64,000 bases of DNA. It comes from an uncultured Tateyamaria sp. (GTDB lineage Bacteria > Pseudomonadota > Alphaproteobacteria > Rhodobacterales > Rhodobacteraceae). The stretch's first letter is position 1, and each line of letters begins with the position of its first letter. Position numbers and translations under genes: made by a program. Shown here one piece after another: positions 9,243 through 17,342 of this stretch. The stretch covers positions 134,325-198,324 of the forward strand of contig NZ_CANLVZ010000008.1 of NCBI RefSeq assembly GCF_947494755.1. Reading direction: 5' to 3'. The notes below the pieces were generated by a model. It worked only from the letters and a program-made list of their open reading frames with translations, had not been told where the DNA came from and did not search any database.

Positions 9243-9910
9243 GCCAGCACCCCGCGGCTCAGGTGCAAGCGGCGACCCATACGGGCGGCGATGACAGGTG
9301 AATGCGTCACCAACAGCAGCGCAGCGCCCGTATCCGCCACAAGGGTCAGCAATTGGTCAAGAACCTGCACGGCTGTGTTTTCGTCCAAATTGCCCGTGGG
9401 TTCATCAGCCAACAACACCTGCGGCCGTGCCGCGATGGCCCGCGCGATGGCGACACGCTGCTGCTGACCGCCCGACAGGGCCTCGGGGTATTTGCGCATC
9501 TGGTCCGACAACCCAAGACGCGTGGCAAGTTCACCAATCAGGGCCATATCCGCGCGCCCCGCGAGCCGCGCCTGAAACGCGATATTGTCCGTCACATTCA
9601 ACGACGGGATCAAATTAAATTGCTGAAAGATCACCGCGACATCGCGACACCGTACGGCGGCGCGATCACTGTCGGACATCCCGGTCAGCTCCTGACCAGC
9701 CACACGCACTGTCCCCGCATCCGCGACCTCCAGCCCACCGGCGATATGGAGCAACGTGCTTTTGCCGCTGCCGGATTCCCCGGTCAGCGCCAGCGTCTCG
9801 CCAGGTGCAAGTGTCATGTCCACACCGCCCAACACCGGCACAGGCCCGTCGGCGCCTGCGAATGTCTTTTGAACACCGCTTAGAAAAAGGGCCAGGTCGG
9901 CTTGCGTCAT
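9239..9910 (-). CDS. ABC transporter ATP-binding protein, LolD/MacB type
   Basis: A 223-residue nucleotide-binding subunit with Walker A GESGSGKSTLLH near residue 42, signature LSGGQQQRVAIARA near 145, Walker B VLLADEPTGNLDE just after, and the H-loop LLVTHSP near 200. The TGNLDE form and short length are typical of LolD/FtsE/MacB ATPases that pair with FtsX-type permeases. It overlaps the ABC1-kinase gene upstream and the permease downstream by 4 bases each, so the ATPase and permease are an obligate pair. It acts on the cytoplasmic side of the inner membrane. Confidence 0.93.
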   Translation of the reverse strand: MTQADLALFLSGVQKTFAGADGPVPVLGGVDMTLAPGETLALTGESGSGKSTLLHIAGGLEVADAGTVRVAGQELTGMSDSDRAAVRCRDVAVIFQQFNLIPSLNVTDNIAFQARLAGRADMALIGELATRLGLSDQMRKYPEALSGGQQQRVAIARAIAARPQVLLADEPTGNLDENTAVQVLDQLLTLVADTGAALLLVTHSPVIAARMGRRLHLSRGVLA

Positions 9911-11238
9911 GCGCGGCTCAACCCCGTCGTGATCAACTCTGTCACTGGCACGCGGGCATTCAGGCGGGTCGCAAGTAGAAACATGCCCGCGACTTTACGC
10001 TGGATATAGAGCAGATCCATGGGCACCGGAGGCGGCACGAAGCCTGCGGCGGCCAGCGCCTCACCTTCGCGCTGCAAGCGCCGGGACACATCCCATGTGC
10101 CAAAGTCCAGCAAAGGTGCCGCCCGAACTTCGTCAAAGACAAGCATGATCATATCAAGGATGCGGTCGCGAAAAGGAGCCTCGACGGTGTCAGGCACCAG
10201 TCCCATCTGCGCCACGATGCTGTCGACCTCCGCGCCTTGATCTTCCAACCCGGCCTGAAAGAGCGCACGCATATGGGTCTGCAAGGCTGCGGGCACACGG
10301 CGCGTTGCGCCAAAATCCAGCAAAACGATCCGCCCCGTGTCCGGATCAAAGCGATAATTGGCAAAGTTCGGATCGGTCTGCATCACACCAAACTCAAACA
10401 ACTCTCGCAACATCAACGTACACAGCGCATGCATCACCCGGTCACGCACATCCTGACGCTGTTCAGCGACCGTTTCGATCTTGTCCGACGGCACATACGT
10501 CATGGCGAGCACCTTTTGCGTGGTCAGCGGCGCATGGAGCGCAGGCACGACAAAATGCGCATCATCCTTCAGCAAGCGGCCAAAGGTCTCTAGATGAGCG
10601 GCCTCGGCGTTGTAATCCGCCTCTTCCTTCAGTTGCGCGCGAGCCTCATCGAGATAGGGGCGCAATTCAAACTCTTTGGGCAACAGCCGGGACATGCGGA
10701 TCAGGCTGCCAATGTTTGACACGTCACTGTCGATACTGCGCGCGATGCCGGGATATTGCACCTTGATCGCCAGTTCCGTGCCATCGGGCAAACGGGCCCT
10801 GTGGACCTGCCCGATAGAGGCCGCCGCAATGGGGCGCACATCAAACTGGGCAAAGCGTTGACGCCAGCCTGCGCCCCACTCCGCATCCAGCACATTGCGC
10901 AACTGTCTGGGCGGCATGAAATCGGCATCAGCCCGAAGGCGAGCCATGATCTCGGCCAGTTCGGGGGGCAACATGTCGCCGGTGTCCATCGAGAGAAGTT
11001 GACCAACCTTCATCGCCGCCCCGCGCATGCGCGCCAGCTCATCCGCCATGCGGCGCAGATTGCCCGGAGTCATAAACAACTGCCGCGTCGTGGGGCGGCC
11101 GCCCTGCCCCCATTGGCGCGCGCCATCAGCCGCCATGCGACCGGCCACATCGGCCGCCAGCACGCCCATGCGCATCATGCGCGACACGCGTCCTGTCGGC
11201 ACGGCCAGCGGGCGCGATAAGGGGCTGTTTTCGGTCAT
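9907..11238 (-). CDS. ABC1/UbiB-family atypical kinase, COQ8-like
   Basis: 443 residues of the ABC1 (UbiB/COQ8/ADCK) family. Visible are the family-specific KxGQ segment ([15 protein letters not shown] near residue 75), the nucleotide-binding lysine in [11 protein letters not shown], the catalytic-loop [12 protein letters not shown] and the LLDFGATR metal site. The QTDPNFAN form resembles mitochondrial COQ8 more than bacterial UbiB, which usually has a HADPHPGN-like loop. Family members support ubiquinone biosynthesis as ATPases acting on isoprenoid lipid complexes. The start at 11238 gives MTENSPL; a longer GTG-type start is less likely. It heads the operon with the ABC system and lipocalin-like protein, hinting at a shared lipid or quinone substrate; this is inference. 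Confidence 0.87.
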   Translation of the reverse strand: MTENSPLSRPLAVPTGRVSRMMRMGVLAADVAGRMAADGARQWGQGGRPTTRQLFMTPGNLRRMADELARMRGAAMKVGQLLSMDTGDMLPPELAEIMARLRADADFMPPRQLRNVLDAEWGAGWRQRFAQFDVRPIAAASIGQVHRARLPDGTELAIKVQYPGIARSIDSDVSNIGSLIRMSRLLPKEFELRPYLDEARAQLKEEADYNAEAAHLETFGRLLKDDAHFVVPALHAPLTTQKVLAMTYVPSDKIETVAEQRQDVRDRVMHALCTLMLRELFEFGVMQTDPNFANYRFDPDTGRIVLLDFGATRRVPAALQTHMRALFQAGLEDQGAEVDSIVAQMGLVPDTVEAPFRDRILDMIMLVFDEVRAAPLLDFGTWDVSRRLQREGEALAAAGFVPPPVPMDLLYIQRKVAGMFLLATRLNARVPVTELITTGLSRA

Positions 11239-11348
11239 CGGTGTTTTATGTCCTTGGCTTCCTCGTAAGCTAAGTGTCGGAGGCACAAAATCAATTCGGC
11301 GATACTTGGCCAGCGCAGCATCACTTGCGCTTGCATCAGCTTGGATGA

Positions 11349-11363
11349 GAACATAATGTGAAC
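11349..11363 (+). promoter_or_regulatory. LexA (SOS) box, GAAC-N7-GAAC
   Basis: The direct repeat GAACATAATGTGAAC is an exact match to the alphaproteobacterial LexA site GTTC-N7-GTTC read on the other strand. It ends four bases before the ATG of the radical SAM gene, so LexA bound here would block transcription of the radical SAM-UdgX operon. It also overlaps a CATAAT that could serve as a -10 element (weak TTGCAT 15 bases upstream). A perfect 9-2-9 inverted repeat (ACATAATGT/ACATTATGT, 11351-11370) overlaps the box and the start codon. Confidence 0.85.
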
Positions 11364-11366
11364 ATT

Positions 11367-12602
11367 ATGTCCCGACTCTCTCTCGTCTCCAAGCTGGCAA
11401 TCCTCAGCGACGCAGCCAAATACGACGCCTCCTGCGCCTCGTCAGGGTCGACTAAACGCGATTCACTCGACGGGAAGGGGTTGGGATCGAACGAGGGATC
11501 GGGGATTTGTCACGCCTATGCCCCAGATGGGCGCTGTATCAGTCTGCTCAAGATATTGATGACAAATTTTTGCATCTATGACTGTAGCTATTGCGTCAAT
11601 CGGGTGTCGTCGAACGTGCCTCGTGCCCGGTTTTCCGTGGACGAGGTCGTGGACCTGACGATCAACTTCTACCGCCGCAACTACATCGAAGGACTGTTTT
11701 TATCTTCGGGGATCATCCAGTCGCCGGACCGGACGATGTCGGACATGGTGCGCATTGCGCGCAAGCTGCGGCACGAGGAAAACTTTCGCGGCTATATCCA
11801 CCTCAAGACAATCCCCGATGCCGCCCCTGAACTGATCGAAGAAGCGGGGCTGCTGGCGGATCGGCTGTCGATCAATGTCGAATTGCCCACGGATGTTTCG
11901 GTCAAGAATTTCGCGCCGGAAAAGAACCCTGCACAGATCCGCAAGGCGATGGCCAACGTCCGGATGCGCAAAGAGGTGGCCAAGGACAAGTCTCACACCG
12001 GCAAGCGCCCGCCCCGGTTTGCCCCCGCAGGGCAATCCACTCAGGTGATTGTGGGGGCGGATGCGTCAAACGATGCGGCGGTGCTGTCGCAATCCACCCG
12101 GCTTTATTCCAGTTACAAGTTGAAGCGGGTCTATTACTCGGCCTTCTCGCCGATCCCTGACAGTTCCAGCAAGCTGCCGCTGATCCGCCCGCCGTTGCAG
12201 AGGGAACATCGGCTTTATCAGGCGGACTGGCTGTTGCGGTTCTATGGGTTCGACTTGAACGAAATCACGGGCGTGACGCCGGACGGGAACCTCGACCTCG
12301 ACATTGACCCCAAGCTGGCCTGGGCCTTGCAGCATCGGGGCCTGTTTCCGCTGGATGTGAACACCGCAAGCAAGGACATGTTGCTGCGGGTCCCCGGCTT
12401 TGGCGTCAAATCGGTGCAGCGTATCCTGAGCACACGGCGACATCGCACGTTGCGATATGAGGATCTGGCCTGCATGGGCGGATCGATGAAAAAGGCGCGC
12501 GCGTTCATCACAGCCCTTGGATGGACCCCGGGCCGGCTGACCGACAGCGCGGATTTGCGCGCCCGGTTCGCGCCCGCACCCCAGCAATTGACGTTGCTGT
12601 AA
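11367..12602 (+). CDS. Putative DNA modification/repair radical SAM protein (UdgX-linked)
   Basis: A 411-residue radical SAM enzyme with the cluster motif CIYDCSYC (Cys69, Cys73, Cys76) that would bind a 4Fe-4S cluster and S-adenosylmethionine. A helix-hairpin-helix DNA-binding motif (LLRVPGFGVKSVQRIL) sits near residue 340. This matches the family described as a putative DNA modification/repair radical SAM protein that is nearly always found next to a DUF4130/uracil-DNA-glycosylase gene, as here, where the stop overlaps the next start (TAATG). The ATG at 11367 is chosen because the upstream GTG at 11358 lies inside the LexA box. The reaction is unknown; a lesion-related role is supported by the SOS box, HhH motif and partner. 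Confidence 0.9.
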   Translation: MSRLSLVSKLAILSDAAKYDASCASSGSTKRDSLDGKGLGSNEGSGICHAYAPDGRCISLLKILMTNFCIYDCSYCVNRVSSNVPRARFSVDEVVDLTINFYRRNYIEGLFLSSGIIQSPDRTMSDMVRIARKLRHEENFRGYIHLKTIPDAAPELIEEAGLLADRLSINVELPTDVSVKNFAPEKNPAQIRKAMANVRMRKEVAKDKSHTGKRPPRFAPAGQSTQVIVGADASNDAAVLSQSTRLYSSYKLKRVYYSAFSPIPDSSSKLPLIRPPLQREHRLYQADWLLRFYGFDLNEITGVTPDGNLDLDIDPKLAWALQHRGLFPLDVNTASKDMLLRVPGFGVKSVQRILSTRRHRTLRYEDLACMGGSMKKARAFITALGWTPGRLTDSADLRARFAPAPQQLTLL

Positions 12603-14068
12603 TGCGGCACATCGCGTTGCCCAAAATCGGCACGGCGGTGGCGTGGCGCGATGCGGCGCGTGCGTTGTTGGGGGAACGGGTGCCGCCCAGTGACGTCATC
12701 TGGGGCGGTGATGACACCCCGCCCGAGTTATTTGCGAACGCACCGGCAGCGCCACCAGATCGCAGCGACATAACCGTGCCGCGCAGCTTTGTGGCATTGG
12801 CCAACAGCGTGGTCTGGCATTCCGACCCTCAGCGATTTGCACGGCTCTATGCGTTGCTGTGGCGTGTCCAAAGCGCGCCTTGGCTGATGTCTGATCGGGG
12901 GGACGCCGAGGTTGCAAAGCTGCGCAGCCTGGAAAAAGGCGTACATCGCTGTCAGCACAAGATGAAGGCCTTTGTCCGGTTTCGCGAGATCGGGGACCCC
13001 GCAGCGCCACGGCGATCCTTTGCCGCCTGGTTTGAGCCGACCCATCACACGGTTGAGCCGACCGCGCAGTTCTTTTGCCGCCGCTTTGGCGATATGGATT
13101 GGCGTATCCTGACCCCTGATGTCAGCGCTCATTTCGAAAAGGGCGTGTTGCGGCTGGAAGACGGGGCTGACGCGCCCGACCTGCCCGATGATGCCCATGA
13201 AGAGCTGTGGGTCACCTATTTCCGCAACATCTTTAACCCTGCCCGGCTGAAAGTGGCAGCGATGCAGTCGGAAATGCCCAAGAAATACTGGAAGAACATG
13301 CCCGAGGCGGTCGCCATCCCCGAGCTGATCGCAACAGCACCCGCCCGCGCACGCGCCATGGCAGAGGCCGCACCGACCCTGCCGCCCGCGCACGCCGCTA
13401 GCGCGCAAGCCATGCAGATGCGCAATGTCTCTGAATGGACCGGGTCCGCCTGCGCCATGCGCGACGCGCTTGAGGGCTGCACACGCTGCGATCTTCACAA
13501 GGGGGCGACCCAAGCCGTGCCCGGCAGCGGCCCGGTGGATGCGGACCTGATGATTGTCGGGGAACAACCGGGCGATCAGGAGGACCTGGCCGGGCGTCCC
13601 TTTGTTGGCCCGGCCGGGCAGCTTTTCGACCAGGCCGCGGCCCATGCAGGTCTGACGCGCGAGGCGCTTTACCTCACCAATGCAGTCAAGCATTTCAAGT
13701 TCACGGCGCGTGGCAAAAGGCGCATCCATCAACGACCCACACGATCTGAAATCGATCGGTGTGCATGGTGGCTGAACGCGGAGATCAAACAGGTCGCCCC
13801 TAAACTGATTGTCGCAATGGGCGCAACGGCGGCGCTGGCAACAACCGGATCCGGGCAAGCGATCATGAACCGGCGCGGCAAGATCGAGGATGGGCTGCAC
13901 GGGGGCAAAGTGCTGATCACACTTCACCCCGCCTATATCCTGCGCGCGCAACCCGCCGAGGTTGCCCAACAGGCGATGCGCGATTTTCAAGCTGACCTTG
14001 CGCTGGCACGCCGGATCATTTCGGGCGACGCCGTATCCCCTAGTGAAAGTCCCGCGATTTCGGGATGA
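12602..14068 (+). CDS. DUF4130 - UdgX family uracil-DNA-binding fusion protein
   Basis: 488 residues made of two parts. Residues about 1-250 match the DUF4130 'probable DNA metabolism protein' family that accompanies the radical SAM gene (FVRFREIG, AWFEPTHHTVEPTAQFFCRRF, WTP-like WRILTPD). Residues about 285-480 are a family 4-like uracil-DNA glycosylase with cluster cysteines C293 and C296, the GEQPGDQEDLAGRPFVGPAG active-site loop near 318 and the HPAYILR motif near 443. The loop GKRRIHQRP places His376 where UdgX of Mycobacterium forms a covalent bond to the uracil-site sugar, so this is UdgX rather than an ordinary glycosylase. It starts on the overlap with the upstream stop and its 3' end overlaps dnaE2 by 29 bases on the other strand. 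Confidence 0.92.
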   Translation: MRHIALPKIGTAVAWRDAARALLGERVPPSDVIWGGDDTPPELFANAPAAPPDRSDITVPRSFVALANSVVWHSDPQRFARLYALLWRVQSAPWLMSDRGDAEVAKLRSLEKGVHRCQHKMKAFVRFREIGDPAAPRRSFAAWFEPTHHTVEPTAQFFCRRFGDMDWRILTPDVSAHFEKGVLRLEDGADAPDLPDDAHEELWVTYFRNIFNPARLKVAAMQSEMPKKYWKNMPEAVAIPELIATAPARARAMAEAAPTLPPAHAASAQAMQMRNVSEWTGSACAMRDALEGCTRCDLHKGATQAVPGSGPVDADLMIVGEQPGDQEDLAGRPFVGPAGQLFDQAAAHAGLTREALYLTNAVKHFKFTARGKRRIHQRPTRSEIDRCAWWLNAEIKQVAPKLIVAMGATAALATTGSGQAIMNRRGKIEDGLHGGKVLITLHPAYILRAQPAEVAQQAMRDFQADLALARRIISGDAVSPSESPAISG

Positions 14069-17000
14069 CGCGCACATTGCGCGGATGGCCATGGCTGCCG
14101 TGCGGAAGGGCTTTCCTGACTTCATCAGCACGGGCGAGCGGTGGGGTCATCACATCATTTGCCAACCGGTCAAGCGCATCGCTGCGATCAGACAGGCGAT
14201 GGGCCACGACATGAATGACGTCATCGCTGCGTTGCACCACACCTGTGACATCAATGATACGCGCGCGCATGATGACCTTGCGAAACGCCTCCATCACTTT
14301 TGGCCAGACGACCAGGTTGGCAACGCCGACCTCGTCCTCAAGCGTGATAAAGCAGACCCCCTTGGCGCTGCCGGGACGCTGGCGGATCAATACAATCCCA
14401 GCCAGCTTGATGGACTGGCCACTGCGCATCGTGTTGAGGACCCCGGTCGAGCGATAGCCCTGCCGTGTCATGCTTGTGCGCAGAAACGACATGGGATGCT
14501 CTTTCAAGGACAGCCGCGTGGTTTGATAATCTGCAACGACATGTTCGCACATGGGCATCTGCGGCAGGGCGAACTGCACTTCGCGCCCCTCGTCCCGGTT
14601 TTCCTGGAACAGAGGCAGGGCTGGCGCATCCCGCAACGCGCGAGCATCCCAAAGCGCCTGCCGCCGATCCAGATCCATGGAGCGTACGGCATCCGCCGCC
14701 GCCAGTTTGCGCAAGGTGCCAACATCAAGGCGGGCGCGTTTTTTCAGGTCTGCCAGATCTGTATAGGGGGTCAGCCGCGCCTCCATGATGCGGTGTGCCA
14801 TGTCCTGCCGCACGCCATCAATCTGGCGCAGCCCCAGACGCACCGCAAAGACATCATGTCCAAGAGGTTCCAGCGTGTTGTCCCAATCGCTGTAATTCAC
14901 ATCTGGCGCACGCACTGTGACGCCGTGTTCCCTGGCATCGCGCACAATCTGGGCAGGCGCATAGAATCCCATAGGTTGGGAATTCAGCAACGCCGCACAG
15001 AACACATCCGGGTAGTGGCATTTGATCCAACTCGATACGTAGACAAGATGCGCAAAGCTGGCCGCGTGGCTTTCAGGGAAACCATAATCCCCGAACCCTT
15101 TGATCTGATGAAAACAGCGGTTTGCAAATTCCGGATCATAGCCGCGCCGGATCATGCGCCCGACCATTTTCTCCTCCAATGCGCCAATGGTGCCGCGCGA
15201 CCGGAATGTCGCCATGGCTTTGCGCAGCTGGTTGGCCTCGTCCGGGGAAAACTCGGCGGCAACCATGGCAACTTTCATCGCCTGCTCCTGAAAGATCGGC
15301 ACGCCCTTGGTCCGCTTGAGCACGTGCCTCAGCTCATCCGGATCATGCGGGGCGGCGGGTGAGGGGTATTCCTCGGCCTCTTTCCCGCTGCGCCTGCGCA
15401 AATAGGGGTGCACCATATCGCCCTGAATTGGGCCGGGCCGGACAATGGCGACCTGAATGACCAGATCATAGAATTCGCGCGGCTTGAGCCGGGGCAACAT
15501 GTTCATCTGCGCGCGGCTTTCGACCTGAAACACGCCCAGACTGTCGCCTTTGCACAGCATGTCATAAGTCGGCGTGTCGTCCTGTGGAATGCTTGCCAAT
15601 GTGAATGTCGGTCCGTGATGGGCTGCAATCATATCGAAGGCCTTGCGGATGCAGGTCAGCATTCCAAGGGCCAGAACATCCACCTTGAGGATACGCAACT
15701 CGTCGATATCGTCCTTGTCCCATTCGATAAAGCTACGCTCAGGCATTGCGCCGTTTCCAATTGGGACAGTTTCGGTCAGCGGCTTTTGGGTCAGGATGAA
15801 CCCGCCAACATGCTGCCCGAGGTGGCGCGGCATCCCGATCATCTGATCCGCGATTTTGATGGTGCGGGCCATGAGGGGGTCATTCAGATCGATGCCCGCC
15901 TCTGTCGCTTCGCGCGCGCCGACCTCCCGTCCCCAAGACCCCCAGATGGTCTTGGACAAGGCGGTGGTGATGTCTTCGGACAGCCCCATGACCTTGCCCA
16001 CTTCGCGCACGGCCATACGAGGGCGATAATGGATCACCGTGGCGCACAAAGCCGCCCGGTCGCGCCCGTATTTTTCATAGATATGCTGGATCACCTCTTC
16101 GCGCCGCTCATGTTCGAAATCGACGTCGATGTCGGGGGGCTCTTTGCGTTCTTCACTGATGAAGCGTTCAAACAACAAATCGTTTGTCGCCGGATCAACG
16201 GCCGTGATGCCAAGAACGTAACAGACGGCGGAGTTCGCGGCTGATCCGCGGCCCTGACACAGGATCGGGGGGGTGCAATCGTGCCGGGCGAAATTGACGA
16301 TGTTCTGGATCGTCAGGAAATACTGGGCGATTTCAAGCTTGGCAATCAGCGCCAATTCTTTGCGCAAGGTCGCTGTGACGGTATCGGGTATGCCATCCGG
16401 ATAGCGCCATGCCGCCCCTTTCCATGTCTGTTCGTCCAAATATTCTTGTGGGGTGCGCCCATCGGGCACGGTTTCCTGCGGGTATTCGTAAGACAGTTCG
16501 AGCAGGCTGAACGTGCAAGCATCCGCAACGACCCGCGTTGCGTGAATGGCATGCGGCCACTCTGAAAACAGCGCCTTCATCTGCGCGGGGGATTTCAAGT
16601 GCCGTTCCGCATTGGCATCCAGCAGAAAGCCTGCCTTCTGGATTGTGGTTTTATGCAGGATACATGTCATCACGTCCTGCAACGGGCGCTGCTCGGGGGC
16701 GTGATAGTGAACGTCATTGGTCGCCAGAATGGACAGCCCGTTGGCGTTTGCAAGCCTGTCCAGCCGATTGATCCGGGCCCGATCATCGCCGCGATAAAGG
16801 TAACTTGCCGCGATGTGCTTGAGGGTCGGCAGGGCGCGGATCAGACGGCGCAGACCCGCGCTGAAGTGATTGAGGTCCAAACCGGGTATGGCGATCAGTT
16901 GCACACCCGCGCTGTGCTGCGCCAGATCATCCAATGTGATGTCGCAGGCCCCCTTGAGCTGCCATGACCCATCAACCGCCTGCATCTTGGCTTTGGACAG

Positions 17001-17342
17001 CAAGGTACACAGCCGCCCATAGGCCGCCCGGTCACGCGGATAGGCAAGGAACATCTCTCCCGTCACCAGCTCAAGACGGCAGCCAATCACAGGAGTGATC
17101 TGGGCTTTGTGAGCCTCGGCATGCAAGCGGACCACGCCTGCCATTGTGTTCAGATCCGCGCAGCCCAGTTTGTCATATCCCAGCGCATTTGCGGTTGTGG
17201 CCAGATCCACGGCATCCGAGGCCCCGCGCAAAAAGGAAAAGCATGTGGTGATACCAAGCTCCACGAAAGCGCTGGGCGTGTTGCGGGTGAGCCCATCATC
17301 CTCGATTGTGCGCCTTGGGTGCTGGTTGTCCATGTCAGGCAT
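14040..17342 (-). CDS. dnaE2: Error-prone DNA polymerase DnaE2 (ImuC)
   Basis: An 1100-residue C-family polymerase. The N-terminal PHP domain starts at FVELGITTCFSFLRGAS (about residue 27); the palm has the catalytic aspartates in PPDIDVDFEHERREEVI near 400; the HhH region and OB fold are at the C-terminus (FITLEDEVGVANLVVWPKV). Length and placement behind imuA-imuB identify DnaE2, the translesion polymerase of the SOS mutasome, which works with ImuB and the beta clamp. Its start overlaps the imuB stop by one base (TGATG). It is expected to be LexA-controlled through the box upstream of imuA. Confidence 0.96.
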   Translation of the reverse strand: MPDMDNQHPRRTIEDDGLTRNTPSAFVELGITTCFSFLRGASDAVDLATTANALGYDKLGCADLNTMAGVVRLHAEAHKAQITPVIGCRLELVTGEMFLAYPRDRAAYGRLCTLLSKAKMQAVDGSWQLKGACDITLDDLAQHSAGVQLIAIPGLDLNHFSAGLRRLIRALPTLKHIAASYLYRGDDRARINRLDRLANANGLSILATNDVHYHAPEQRPLQDVMTCILHKTTIQKAGFLLDANAERHLKSPAQMKALFSEWPHAIHATRVVADACTFSLLELSYEYPQETVPDGRTPQEYLDEQTWKGAAWRYPDGIPDTVTATLRKELALIAKLEIAQYFLTIQNIVNFARHDCTPPILCQGRGSAANSAVCYVLGITAVDPATNDLLFERFISEERKEPPDIDVDFEHERREEVIQHIYEKYGRDRAALCATVIHYRPRMAVREVGKVMGLSEDITTALSKTIWGSWGREVGAREATEAGIDLNDPLMARTIKIADQMIGMPRHLGQHVGGFILTQKPLTETVPIGNGAMPERSFIEWDKDDIDELRILKVDVLALGMLTCIRKAFDMIAAHHGPTFTLASIPQDDTPTYDMLCKGDSLGVFQVESRAQMNMLPRLKPREFYDLVIQVAIVRPGPIQGDMVHPYLRRRSGKEAEEYPSPAAPHDPDELRHVLKRTKGVPIFQEQAMKVAMVAAEFSPDEANQLRKAMATFRSRGTIGALEEKMVGRMIRRGYDPEFANRCFHQIKGFGDYGFPESHAASFAHLVYVSSWIKCHYPDVFCAALLNSQPMGFYAPAQIVRDAREHGVTVRAPDVNYSDWDNTLEPLGHDVFAVRLGLRQIDGVRQDMAHRIMEARLTPYTDLADLKKRARLDVGTLRKLAAADAVRSMDLDRRQALWDARALRDAPALPLFQENRDEGREVQFALPQMPMCEHVVADYQTTRLSLKEHPMSFLRTSMTRQGYRSTGVLNTMRSGQSIKLAGIVLIRQRPGSAKGVCFITLEDEVGVANLVVWPKVMEAFRKVIMRARIIDVTGVVQRSDDVIHVVAHRLSDRSDALDRLANDVMTPPLARADEVRKALPHGSHGHPRNVRVIPKSRDFH

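Noticed and set aside
11358..11366. GTG at 11358 as the radical SAM start
   Set aside because: It lies inside the LexA box and would add only three residues; ATG 11367 is just downstream.
12521..12601. Longer N-terminus for the UdgX fusion
   Set aside because: The upstream part overlaps the radical SAM coding sequence; the TAATG overlap at 12600-12604 gives a clear coupled start.
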